Assembly (NCBI GenBank): GCA_031285085.1
Contig: JAITWW010000044.1
Location: forward strand, 1 to 23,994
DNA from: Candidatus Methanofilum arcanum
GTDB lineage: Archaea; Halobacteriota; Methanomicrobia; Methanomicrobiales; Methanospirillaceae
Length of the DNA: 23,994 bases
Direction: 5' to 3'
A program made the translations under genes and the position numbers. The notes under the pieces are model-generated. The model was not told the origin of the DNA, did not search any database, and saw only the letters and a program-made list of their open reading frames with translations. Positions 7,841 through 15,071 of this stretch are shown here, piece after piece. The first letter of the stretch is position 1. Each line of letters opens with the position of its first letter.

Positions 7841-7865
7841 TATTATTCAAACCACGGAAAAATAA

Positions 7866-7877
7866 TTTTATATATAT
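7866..7877 (+). promoter_or_regulatory. Probable promoter of the radical SAM/RNase Z cluster
   Basis: TTTTATATATAT, preceded by the purine-rich GGAAAAATAA, is the clearest archaeal TATA/BRE-like element in the thiC-7969 gap. Transcription would start around 7900, leaving a leader of roughly 70 nt before ATG 7969. Confidence 0.5.
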
Positions 7878-7968
7878 CAAAAAAATCATCTCCATTGTTC
7901 TTAGAATTGTTTTCCTGCTCTCTCTGAACACATTCAATTATAGGAGATGGAACGCATAATAGTAGTAA

Positions 7969-8703
7969 ATGTCATCAACTGCAACCATAAATTTTGGCGG
8001 CTTTGTTCCCCTTTCAACTGTTGATTGGAGAGGACGTTCTGTTTGTGTTGTTTTTTTTCGTGGTTGCCCTGTTAGGTGCTGGTACTGTCATAATGAAGCA
8101 ATACAGGATGGGGAAGATATTCGAAACATATCTGATATCATGGATGAAATATCATCTGCTTCCCTTCTGGTTAGTGCAGTGCTTTTCTCAGGCGGTGAAG
8201 CAACAATGCAACCAGATGCACTGTGTGCCCTTGCTACCGGTGCAAAAAAGATCGGTCTTGCAACTGGGTTGCATACAAATGGTGTCTATCCATCTGTTCT
8301 TGATATGCTTATTTCGAGACAGCTTATTGATCACATTGCTCTTGATGTAAAGGCCGAGTGGCGTTTGTACACACAACGTCTTGGTTCGCACTGTGTTCAA
8401 GAGGTGAGACATTCCCTTGCTCTATGTAAAGCAGCTCATGAATGTGGGGATCTCCCTGAGTTTGAGGTTGTATTTACTTTGTTTCGAGGGTATGAAGGAG
8501 AGGTCGCACGAATTGCACATGAGATCTTTGATGTTGATCTTGTTTTGCAGCAAGGTATCAAGCACACGATACCTCCACTTACAACCACTGAACTTATGGC
8601 CATAGCAGATAGTTTGCGTCGCCCTGTTCGCATACGTACACGAGAGGATGGAGAGATATTATATGAAGGTTTTAGGAGTTGTCGGCCTTCCGGGATCTGG
8701 TAA
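7969..8703 (+). CDS. Radical SAM protein, anaerobic ribonucleotide reductase activase-like
   Basis: A 244-residue radical SAM protein. The cluster-binding motif is C-x3-C-x2-C (CPVRCWYC; Cys33, Cys37, Cys40), followed by the SAM-binding FSGGE near residues 73-77. The N-terminal VDWRGRSVCVVFFRGCP and overall length resemble NrdG2-type anaerobic ribonucleoside-triphosphate reductase activating proteins. Those make the glycyl radical of NrdD. No nrdD is present here, so the partner could be elsewhere or another glycyl-radical enzyme. An in-frame stop at 7966 fixes the start at or after 7969. The nearest ribosome-site-like AGGAG (7942-7946) is about 22 bp away, too far to be convincing. The next gene begins inside this one. 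Confidence 0.8.
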   Translation: MSSTATINFGGFVPLSTVDWRGRSVCVVFFRGCPVRCWYCHNEAIQDGEDIRNISDIMDEISSASLLVSAVLFSGGEATMQPDALCALATGAKKIGLATGLHTNGVYPSVLDMLISRQLIDHIALDVKAEWRLYTQRLGSHCVQEVRHSLALCKAAHECGDLPEFEVVFTLFRGYEGEVARIAHEIFDVDLVLQQGIKHTIPPLTTTELMAIADSLRRPVRIRTREDGEILYEGFRSCRPSGIW

Positions 8704-9247
8704 AGGAGAGCTTTCAAAGGTTGCAGAACAGATGCATATTCCTGTTGTTGTGATGGGAGATGTTATTCGTGAAGAGGTGCGAAAAGCAGGCCTCCCTCCA
8801 ACTGGTGAAAGCATGGGTATTATTTCAAGAGCGCTTCGTGAAAGAGATGGAATGGCTGCAATTGCTATTGCATGTATTCCGGTAGTGGAACGTCTAGAAA
8901 GCGAGCTCGTGTTGATTGATGGCCTGAGGGGTGATGCAGAGGTGCGTGTATTACAGAAACATTTTTCAGATTTTGTACTTATTGCAGTTACTGCTCCTGA
9001 TGAGACGAGATTTCTTCGACTCTCTAGCCGCAAAAGGTCCGATGATATCAGTTCTCTCGCCGAACTTCAAAAGAGAGATACACGTGAGATGAGCTTTGGC
9101 CTCTTGAATGCACTGGAAATGGCAGATATACGTATTGATAATGCAACAGATATTGAGACATTTCAAAGGGATGTTATCTCTGTTTTGAATACGCTCCGAG
9201 ATGGGCACATAAAACAGATTGACTGCACAGATGGTGATGTACCATGA
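8663..9247 (+). CDS. UPF0200 family P-loop (nucleotide kinase-like) protein
   Basis: A 194-residue P-loop protein beginning MKVLGVVGLPGSGKGE, with the Walker A GLPGSGKG at residues 8-15. It resembles adenylate kinases and dephospho-CoA kinases and matches the archaeal UPF0200 group, whose reaction is not established. VLIDGLRG may supply the Walker B-like acid. ATG 8663 is preferred over an ATG at 8648 because GGAGAG lies at a suitable distance upstream and the family starts just before the P-loop strand. It overlaps the radical SAM gene by 41 bp, and its TGA overlaps the next ATG (ATGA at 9244), so these genes are translationally coupled. Confidence 0.8.
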   Translation: MKVLGVVGLPGSGKGELSKVAEQMHIPVVVMGDVIREEVRKAGLPPTGESMGIISRALRERDGMAAIAIACIPVVERLESELVLIDGLRGDAEVRVLQKHFSDFVLIAVTAPDETRFLRLSSRKRSDDISSLAELQKRDTREMSFGLLNALEMADIRIDNATDIETFQRDVISVLNTLRDGHIKQIDCTDGDVP

Positions 9248-10023
9248 CACGTTTGTTGTTTGGTTCATCTTCAAAGATCTGGGATGATATTTCCTGGGTT
9301 TTTGGCATTGAAGAGATTGGATTTGATGGATGGGAGATCTGTGCAGATGGAAATTATCACTTTAAGGATGATGCACATATTGCTGCTATTCGTGAGGTTC
9401 TTGCATCAACAGGGTTGTGCGCAAGTATTCACGCCCCATATAGTGATCTCAACTTGCTAACTATTAATGACTCTATCTGGCGTGAGTCGATACGTCAGAC
9501 ATGTATGTGTATTGAAAAAGGGCATGAGTTTGTAGAGACAGTGACATTTCATCCCGGGTATTTGTCTCCGACCTCAGAGCTTGTACCAAATCGAGCATGG
9601 GATATGCTTAAAAGTGCGGTAGAATTGATTGGAGCTGCTGCAGATGAGTATGGTGTTACCGCCTGTCTTGAAAATATGCCAAATATTCCTGGATTTTTGT
9701 GCCAACGTCCGGAGGAGGTGATTGGCTTGACTGAGGGGGTTGATGGTATGTCCTATACTATTGATCTTGGGCATGCACATACGGCTGGTCTTCTTCCTGA
9801 GTTTATTCCTCTGTTTTCAGGGGCTTCTCATATGCATATGCATGGAAATAATGGTATGCACGATGATCATCTTCCGGTAGGTGAAGGAAACCTTCCATGG
9901 GTTCTTGTTTCTTCTGCTCTGCCCTCTTATGCACATTCACGTGATGTGTGCATTGTAGTAGAGGGTAGAAATCTAAAGGAGGCTGAGCAATCATATAAGG
10001 TACTTCGGAGGTGGATTGTATAA
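9244..10023 (+). CDS. TIM-barrel protein, sugar isomerase/endonuclease IV-like
   Basis: A 259-residue protein of the AP-endonuclease-2/xylose-isomerase-like TIM barrel superfamily. Metal-ligand-type segments are visible: SIHAPYSDLN, VTFHPGY, ACLENMPN, TIDLGHAHTAG, MHMHGNNG with DDHLPVGEG, and VVEGR near the end. This spacing of His, Glu and Asp residues fits a two- or three-metal site. The family covers AP endonucleases, sugar isomerases and epimerases; no member-specific signature lets me choose. It starts on the stop of the UPF0200 gene (ATGA) and its 3' end overlaps the RNase Z frame, so it is the middle of a coupled cluster. Confidence 0.75.
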   Translation: MTRLLFGSSSKIWDDISWVFGIEEIGFDGWEICADGNYHFKDDAHIAAIREVLASTGLCASIHAPYSDLNLLTINDSIWRESIRQTCMCIEKGHEFVETVTFHPGYLSPTSELVPNRAWDMLKSAVELIGAAADEYGVTACLENMPNIPGFLCQRPEEVIGLTEGVDGMSYTIDLGHAHTAGLLPEFIPLFSGASHMHMHGNNGMHDDHLPVGEGNLPWVLVSSALPSYAHSRDVCIVVEGRNLKEAEQSYKVLRRWIV

Positions 10024-10967
10024 CTGGTGAGACATTGCAAGTTTTTTTTCTTGGAACATCTGGATCCTTACCAACAGTATCACGTAATCTACCGGCAATT
10101 ATGTTGAAATGGGGTTCATGCGATCTGTTGTTTGATTGCGGAGAAGGAACCCAACAACAGATGATGCGGGCAAAGTGTGGTTTGTCTGTGAACTCAATCT
10201 TTATCTCTCACTGGCATGCAGATCATTTTCTTGGCATTATCGGATTGTTACAGACGATGTCATTTCAGGGGCGAACTGAGGATATTACTATCTATGGTCC
10301 TGAGGGCGTTTTTGAAATCGTAGAAGATATGAGACAGATCTGCCGCAATATATCTAAATTTAAGTTTCAGATCGAACGTGTTCGTGTGGAGCCTGGGGAT
10401 ATCATTCCATTTTCTGGTTTTACCATAACGGTGTTGCCAACGGATCATGGTGTTGTTGGTGTTGGATATCTTTTTCAGGAGAGGGAACGTCCTGGAAAGT
10501 TTGATCGGGAACGAGCGATTGAGCTTGGTGTAAAACCTGGGCCACTGTTTGGAAAGCTGCAGCGTGGACAGGAGGTGACTGTTTCGAGTGGAGTTGAAAC
10601 TATTACCGTGACTCCTGATCAGGTTCTTGGTTTACCAAGAAGAGGCCGCAATATTCTCTATACTGGAGATACTCGTCCTATTCATGAGAGACTTCGTTCT
10701 TATGTTCCAGATATTTTGGATCTTATGATTCATGATGCAACCTTTGATACAAGTGAAGCTGATCGTGCACGAGAGTTTCAGCATTCTACGGCAGCTGATG
10801 CAGGTATTGCAGGAACTGCACTGAATGCTCAGTCTTTAGCACTTTTTCATATAAGTCCGCGATATACCAGCATTGATTCGCATATCAGAGATGCAAATCA
10901 TGTATTCCATGGAGAGGTGTTTGTACCTCCTGATTTAAGTATGCGAGAGATTGCGTTTCCACAGTAA
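10011..10967 (+). CDS. rnz: Ribonuclease Z (tRNA 3' endonuclease)
   Basis: RNase Z removes the 3' trailer of tRNA precursors. The 318-residue frame has the metallo-beta-lactamase motif HWHADH (His67, His69, Asp71, His72), the substrate segment FLGTSGSLPT near the N-terminus, PTDHGVVGVGYLF, YTGDTRP and the C-terminal SPRY that marks RNase Z. A GTG at 10011 overlaps the preceding gene by 13 bp. TTG at 10035, preceded by GGTGAG and giving the usual beginning MQVFFLGTSG, may be the real start. It is the fourth gene of the coupled cluster beginning at 7969. Confidence 0.95.
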   Translation: MDCITGETLQVFFLGTSGSLPTVSRNLPAIMLKWGSCDLLFDCGEGTQQQMMRAKCGLSVNSIFISHWHADHFLGIIGLLQTMSFQGRTEDITIYGPEGVFEIVEDMRQICRNISKFKFQIERVRVEPGDIIPFSGFTITVLPTDHGVVGVGYLFQERERPGKFDRERAIELGVKPGPLFGKLQRGQEVTVSSGVETITVTPDQVLGLPRRGRNILYTGDTRPIHERLRSYVPDILDLMIHDATFDTSEADRAREFQHSTAADAGIAGTALNAQSLALFHISPRYTSIDSHIRDANHVFHGEVFVPPDLSMREIAFPQ

Positions 10968-11046
10968 GTTTTGTTTGAAAACCCCTGAGAGTATTTATCT
11001 TTCGTGTACATATGAGATAGTAGATAGGAATAATGTGGTGATATCT

Positions 11047-11370
11047 ATGAGTTCTGAAGATTCTTATGAAGAAGGCTATTTTTTAAATGGTCGATGGGTT
11101 AAGGGAAAATTATCTGACGCGGCAGGTTCTGATTCTGCTAGAGGAGGTGTGGATTTTGGTGCTCGTATTGCAGCGGTTCGTGCAGATGTTTCACGAGTGC
11201 TTGGGGATGTTCTCACGCTTGGAAAGGATATTCTTGAGACTGAGGATGGAAGGCAGCATATTGAGTCTCAAATGAAAAAGGTTGGAGATGATATCTCTGT
11301 AACTTTAAGTAATCTTGGGAATGAAGCGGCAAAATCATTTGAAGACGCACTTGAGAAAATAAAACGCTAA
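11047..11370 (+). CDS. Small helical protein of unknown function
   Basis: A 107-residue protein (MSSEDSYEEGYFLNGRWVKG at the start) that I do not recognise. The frame continues upstream to 10951 but ATG 11047 is chosen because it has GGTGAT just before it and avoids running into the RNase Z gene. After a short aromatic N-terminal segment and a Ser/Gly-rich linker, residues about 36-107 are an amphipathic, charged helix-rich stretch (RIAAVRADVSRVLGDVLTL and onward, ending ALEKIKR). No membrane segment, signal peptide or cysteine is present. It follows RNase Z by 79 bp and could be cotranscribed. Confidence 0.6.
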   Translation: MSSEDSYEEGYFLNGRWVKGKLSDAAGSDSARGGVDFGARIAAVRADVSRVLGDVLTLGKDILETEDGRQHIESQMKKVGDDISVTLSNLGNEAAKSFEDALEKIKR

Positions 11371-11375
11371 TTTGG

Positions 11376-11626
11376 TTGTGAGTAATCCTTGCTTGATACC
11401 AGGATGAAAGTCCTGAATCTTGATTTTGTAGAACGTTTCTCACTTTGCTCACAAAGGAGCAGAAAAAAAGAGTTATCCTTGAAAAAAGCGCTGATTCACG
11501 AGGACTCACATGCGGGAAGGCGTCACTATTTCGGCGTGTAAGTTGTGTTTCTGCTTTTTCATGTATGAGTACTTAGGCTCGTGAATGAGACGATTTTTTC
11601 GAATCTGCTCGTTATTTTCTTTTTTT
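11376..11626 (+). ncRNA. Candidate structured RNA in the gap before the aldolase gene
   Basis: This gene-free stretch can form two neighbouring closed domains. Domain A: TTGTGAG (11376-11382) with CTCACAA (11448-11454), enclosing CAGGA-TGAAAG-TCCTG (11400-11415). Domain B, read outside to inside: GAGCAGA (11457-11463) with TCTGCTC (11604-11610); GAAAAAA (11481-11487) with TTTTTTC (11594-11600); ATTCACGAG (11494-11502) with CTCGTGAAT (11578-11586); ACTCA-CATG (11504-11512) with CATG-TA-TGAGT (11560-11570); CGGGAA with TTTCTG (11548-11553, with G-U pairs). The helices are nested in order, and a T-tract (seven T at 11620-11626) follows the outer stem, as expected for an archaeal terminator. A separate TATA-like box for the aldolase lies after it. 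It does not match RNase P, SRP, tRNA or box C/D patterns that I know. Pairing was found by eye. Confidence 0.45.
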
Positions 11627-11660
11627 GCTTTCCTCTTGTAGTTATTCAATGTGTGTCAGT

Positions 11661-11670
11661 CTTATATGGA
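11661..11670 (+). promoter_or_regulatory. Probable aldolase promoter (TATA box)
   Basis: CTTATATGGA is centred about 26 bp before a predicted start near 11691, eight bases ahead of ATG 11699. It overlaps the alternative start codons at 11651 and 11666, which argues that those are not used. Confidence 0.4.
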
Positions 11671-11698
11671 TTCACGTTCATTTTTATATGATTGGATT

Positions 11699-12604
11699 AT
11701 GGATGTGAATGTTCCTTTACTTGTTCCGTATGAAGCGCGAGAGACCTATATTCAAAACTATCACCTGATCACGAAGGGTTCTGGTCATCTCATGTTATTT
11801 GCAGGGGATCAGAAGATAGAGCATTTGAATGATGATTTTTATGGTTCTGGTATTCATGTAGATGATAACTCTCCTGATCATCTGTTTCGTATTGCAGCCG
11901 AGGCGGATGTTGGCTGTCTTGCGGTGCAGCTTGGGCTTGTTTCACGATATGGTGCTGATTATCCTGATATTACATATCTTGTAAAATTGAACTCAAAGAC
12001 CCATCTGGTACAGACAGAGCAAAAGGATCCCTTTTCTTGTATGCTTGCAACTGTTGAGGACGTTATTCGGGTTCGCAATACGGGAAACCTTAAGATTGCA
12101 GGAGTTGGGTATACTATTTATCTTGGCTCTGAGTATGAGAGTGAGATGCTTGTTGAAGCTTCCCAGGTTATCTCCGAGGCACAGAGGTATGGGCTTGTAA
12201 CAGTGCTTTGGATCTATCCCCGTGGAAAAGCGGTAAAGGATGAGAAGGATCCTCATCTCATTGCAGGAGCAGCTGGTGTTGCCTCAGCACTTGGTGCTGA
12301 TTTTGTAAAGGTGAATCCGCCCAAGAAAGAGGGAGCAAACTCTGCTGAGCTTATCCGTGAGGCTGTATCTGCAGCGGGGAGGACGAAAGTAGTATGTGCT
12401 GGTGGTTCTTCTGTAGATGTTGATGTCTTTTTGCAACAGTTATATGATCAGATTCATACCGGTGGGTGCGCAGGAAATGCAACTGGTCGAAATATTCATC
12501 AAAAGTCACGTGAAGAGGCCGTGAGGATGTGTCGAGCTATCTCAGCGATCACGATTCATGATGCATCTGTTGTGGAGGCGTTGAATATATACCGTGGTGT
12601 GTAG
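11699..12604 (+). CDS. Class I aldolase, DhnA/DeoC-type (fructose-bisphosphate aldolase family)
   Basis: A 301-residue TIM-barrel aldolase of the DeoC/LacD-FbaB group, probably acting in gluconeogenesis or aromatic precursor metabolism. The N-terminal MLFAGDQKIEHLNDDF block, IYPRGKAVKDEKDPHLIAGA, and GADFVKVNPPKK with the likely Schiff-base Lys204 are characteristic, as is the phosphate-binding end CAGGSSVD followed by GGCAGNATGRNIHQ. The frame is open back to ATG 11651 (317 residues). I prefer ATG 11699 because family proteins begin shortly before LLVPYEARETY and a TATA-like box covers the upstream codons. No good ribosome site is seen for either. Exact substrate is not resolvable from sequence. 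Confidence 0.85.
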   Translation: MDVNVPLLVPYEARETYIQNYHLITKGSGHLMLFAGDQKIEHLNDDFYGSGIHVDDNSPDHLFRIAAEADVGCLAVQLGLVSRYGADYPDITYLVKLNSKTHLVQTEQKDPFSCMLATVEDVIRVRNTGNLKIAGVGYTIYLGSEYESEMLVEASQVISEAQRYGLVTVLWIYPRGKAVKDEKDPHLIAGAAGVASALGADFVKVNPPKKEGANSAELIREAVSAAGRTKVVCAGGSSVDVDVFLQQLYDQIHTGGCAGNATGRNIHQKSREEAVRMCRAISAITIHDASVVEALNIYRGV

Positions 12605-12692
12605 GGAGATATTGTCTATTTTGACTCTTTTTTGTTTATTTAGGGCATGACCAGAGAGTTTATCTGGTATATCAACTGATATATTGTATACT

Positions 12693-12923
12693 ATGGCAAG
12701 AAAGATCTATGTTAGGAAACGCCAAAAGGTATCTGAAGGCGTGAAACAACCAAAGTACCGCATCATTGCAATTGTCTCTGATGATAACAATGGACCGTTT
12801 CTCCGAGTGAAGGCTTCACATTTCCGTAAGAAAGAGCTGGAATGCATTGCAGCTGATGTTCAGGCAGAGCTTGTGTATCTTGAGTCCGAGCCTGATGAGA
12901 AACATCTCCGCAGGAAGAAGTAA
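12693..12923 (+). CDS. Small basic conserved-looking protein, unknown function
   Basis: A 76-residue protein starting MARKIYVRKRQKVSEGVKQP. It is rich in Lys and Arg at both ends, with a beta-type middle (YRIIAIVSDD, FLRVKASHFRKKELECIAAD) and an acidic patch before the terminal RRKK. It could bind nucleic acid, but no named domain is recognised. A TTG three codons upstream is a less likely start. The TATA-like TTTATCTGGTATA near 12659-12671 suggests a leaderless or nearly leaderless mRNA from ATG 12693. A strong hairpin follows 25 bp after the stop. Confidence 0.6.
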   Translation: MARKIYVRKRQKVSEGVKQPKYRIIAIVSDDNNGPFLRVKASHFRKKELECIAADVQAELVYLESEPDEKHLRRKK

Positions 12924-12948
12924 TTCGTTTTTCCCCAAAAAATTCAGT

Positions 12949-12999
12949 AAAACCACTCGGGGTGTGCGAGCAACGCTCACACACCCGTTGAATGGTTTT
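12949..12999 (+). terminator. Strong hairpin, likely terminator of the 76-residue protein gene
   Basis: GGGTGTGCGAGC (12960-12971) pairs with GCTCACACACCC (12975-12986) with one mismatch and a 3-nt loop. Around it AAAACCA (12949-12955) pairs with TGGTTTT (12993-12999) across a small internal loop. The structure ends in TTTT, like an intrinsic terminator. It is far more GC-rich than its surroundings. It could also be a small structured RNA. Confidence 0.55.
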
Positions 13000-13040
13000 C
13001 ATTTGGCTCTTTCCACTGTTAGTTGATGACATAAAGATAC

Positions 13041-13048
13041 TATATATA
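13041..13048 (+). promoter_or_regulatory. Probable protease promoter (TATA box) with long leader
   Basis: TATATATA lies in the 315-bp gap between 12923 and the protease ATG at 13239. Transcription would begin near 13073, leaving about 165 nt of untranslated leader. I saw no stable fold and no known riboswitch in that leader. Confidence 0.45.
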
Positions 13049-13238
13049 GGTTGACCATAAACAAACAAAATGAAGGCTGCGATGAGGGATATTCAATAAA
13101 CTTCAACTCAGTCTGGAAAGAACCTTTCATTTTCGTATTTGATAGCTTTCGTGGTTTGTGTCTTCTGTGTGAAAATAGTGAGAGAGTTACCAAGCAGAAC
13201 CATCAGCTTCAATATATCTCATACAAAGAATCTGATCT

Positions 13239-14423
13239 ATGCTGCGGCCCTTCTCCCTTTTCCTCATTCTCTTTATCATTACTATCTTCCCTGTTCTCGC
13301 TGATGATAACCCTCCCGTCCTCCTTTTCTATGCCAGTGGTGGATACCTCGAAGAGAAAGGGAAGTTCATCTCTGGCAACCTTCAGGCGATACTCGATGGA
13401 TCAGATGATGAACTTCCAATCCTTGTTGCATATGGAGGAATAGAGGCGTGGAAAGGGATCCGGTACGTAACCCGCTCAATGCTTCTTGATGACAGTAGAA
13501 ATGGGATATTTGGGGATGATACCAAGACCTTATACCAGAATGAGGCCGTAAGTATGGGGGATCCAAAAACACTCTCCACTTTTTTGAGATATGTGCGAGA
13601 TATCTACCCATATGATCGTCTGTGGCTGATCTTGATTGGGCATGGAGATGCCTATGAAGGTCTGCTCCTTGATGAAAATCATGGAGATGATATGCTAAGT
13701 ACCTCTGAACTTGGTATTGCTCTTGCAGAAAGTGGCACAAACATAGAACTCATTGGTTTTGATGCATGCCTCATGGCTACACTTGAAATGGCTACCGAGG
13801 TTGATGGCTATGCAAGCTGGATGATCGCCAGTCAAGAGACAGAGCCTGGCATGGGGTGGGACTATTATACATGGCTCAGCGATCTGACCACAATAGACGA
13901 GATACAGCTTCCCGATGCTGCTTTTTCCCTTTTGCAGGCTTATATGGATCAAAAAGAGCCTGGAAAGACCCTTTCTATTCTTTTCCTTGATGAAACAGCA
14001 TCTGCTTCTCATAGCCTTGGAGAACTTGCCCGTGCGCTTTTGACTCTTCTCAAGACTCCAGAGGGAGTGCAACATATTGAGGCTGCTCTTTTAGATACAG
14101 CACACTTTGGACTCACAGACACCATGGAACTTGTGCCAGTAACCCTTGATATCCTCTCATTTACGAATTCAATCTCCACAACTATCCCCTATCTCTCTTC
14201 GCTAGCAAAGACTACAGAAGAAGCTGTTGACAAGATGATCATACGCTCTCGTCGCGATTCTGCTGTGTCAGATGCACATGGCATCTCACTCATCTCACCC
14301 CTCCTTATGACACCAGATATCTACGCGATATATTCCAAACAAAACGCGGTACATCGAGACTGGAACATATTTCTTGAGCAGTATGCACAGAAGCATCCAG
14401 CATTAGCTTTATCACAAATGTGA
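13239..14423 (+). CDS. Secreted clostripain-family (C11) cysteine protease
   Basis: A 394-residue protein with an apparent signal peptide (MLRPFSLFLILFIITIFPVLA, cleavage expected after residue 21) and a clostripain-like caspase-fold domain. The catalytic pair is His135 in LILIGHGDAYEG and Cys177 in ELIGFDACLMA, both in the usual order and context. After the catalytic part come SQETEPGMGWDYYTWL, typical of the family, and a C-terminal region of about 180 residues without clear motifs. No C-terminal anchor is evident. Members cleave after basic residues, often after self-activation; the role in a methanogen is unknown. No ribosome site is visible before ATG 13239. The next gene is 52 bp downstream. 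Confidence 0.85.
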   Translation: MLRPFSLFLILFIITIFPVLADDNPPVLLFYASGGYLEEKGKFISGNLQAILDGSDDELPILVAYGGIEAWKGIRYVTRSMLLDDSRNGIFGDDTKTLYQNEAVSMGDPKTLSTFLRYVRDIYPYDRLWLILIGHGDAYEGLLLDENHGDDMLSTSELGIALAESGTNIELIGFDACLMATLEMATEVDGYASWMIASQETEPGMGWDYYTWLSDLTTIDEIQLPDAAFSLLQAYMDQKEPGKTLSILFLDETASASHSLGELARALLTLLKTPEGVQHIEAALLDTAHFGLTDTMELVPVTLDILSFTNSISTTIPYLSSLAKTTEEAVDKMIIRSRRDSAVSDAHGISLISPLLMTPDIYAIYSKQNAVHRDWNIFLEQYAQKHPALALSQM

Positions 14424-14475
14424 TCTAATTCTAACTTAGTGTGTGAATTATATCACATTCCTAAGAGGCTTTATC

Positions 14476-15057
14476 ATGAATCCTAACCGTCTTCGCATTC
14501 TTATAATTCTCATACCATTGGCTCTGATAATACTGAGCATATTACTAGTTCCTGCAGGAGAACTTCCCTTTCAACCAATCCTTGTCTTTCTTATCGTTGC
14601 AGCAGCAGTCTTGCTAGCATCCCTATTCTCTATAACCAGACGCCAGCTCATGAAAGGATATGTTGTCATGGGTATTGGAATGATTGGTGTTGCAATTTTA
14701 GTTGCGATCTTGTTTTATTTCCAAGGAGATAGTGGGGGATATGCAGAAATCTATGAGGCAGGCGTGAGTGGGCTTATCACCGGTGGCATTGTTCTTTCCC
14801 TCATTGGTGGAATAAAATTACGTAAGGGCCCTGATTCAGATATTCAAGACGAACGCACGAAAAAAATTGGATCCTGGGGCATTACATATTCCTGGTATAT
14901 AACATACTTATTCGTTGCCTTTGCCTTGTTTGCATCTATCCTTGGTCTTCCAGTTCCAAGTATGGACGTTTTCCTGTGGCTCATTATCATCATCATGCCA
15001 GTCAGTGCACTTATTTTTCAATCCTACTTCTTCCACAGAGGAGATATTGATCCCTGA
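14476..15057 (+). CDS. DUF2178 family integral membrane protein
   Basis: A 193-residue membrane protein with about six hydrophobic segments (for example RILIILIPLALIILSILLV, PILVFLIVAAAVLLASLF, VFLWLIIIIMPVSALIF). The cytoplasmic motif DIQDERTKKIGSWGITYSW, placed before the last two segments, is the DUF2178 hallmark. ATG 14476 is preferred to a GTG at 14443: AAGAGG precedes it at normal distance, and an AATTATATC element (14447-14455) is placed for transcription starting at about 14476. A small XRE-type regulator starts 14 bp after its stop. This membrane protein/regulator pairing recurs in archaea and Firmicutes, which suggests a linked function. The biochemical role is unknown. Confidence 0.8.
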   Translation: MNPNRLRILIILIPLALIILSILLVPAGELPFQPILVFLIVAAAVLLASLFSITRRQLMKGYVVMGIGMIGVAILVAILFYFQGDSGGYAEIYEAGVSGLITGGIVLSLIGGIKLRKGPDSDIQDERTKKIGSWGITYSWYITYLFVAFALFASILGLPVPSMDVFLWLIIIIMPVSALIFQSYFFHRGDIDP

Positions 15058-15071
15058 AGCAGAGATGAAAA

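Noticed and set aside
7789..7968. TPP riboswitch ahead of thiC
   Set aside because: No CTGAGA-type thi-box was found on the minus strand of the gap, and the predicted leader is too short.
11401..11416. AGGATGAAAGTCCT as part of an RNase P RNA core
   Set aside because: It resembles the GGAAAGTCC element only loosely, and the other conserved RNase P blocks are absent from the gap.
13022..13090. TTGATGA as a box C of a C/D guide RNA
   Set aside because: No CTGA box D and no C'/D' pair occur at a proper distance downstream.
13051..13443. 130-residue open frame overlapping the protease start
   Set aside because: It lacks a ribosome site and a recognisable domain, and overlaps the signal peptide and N-terminus of a well-supported protease in another frame.
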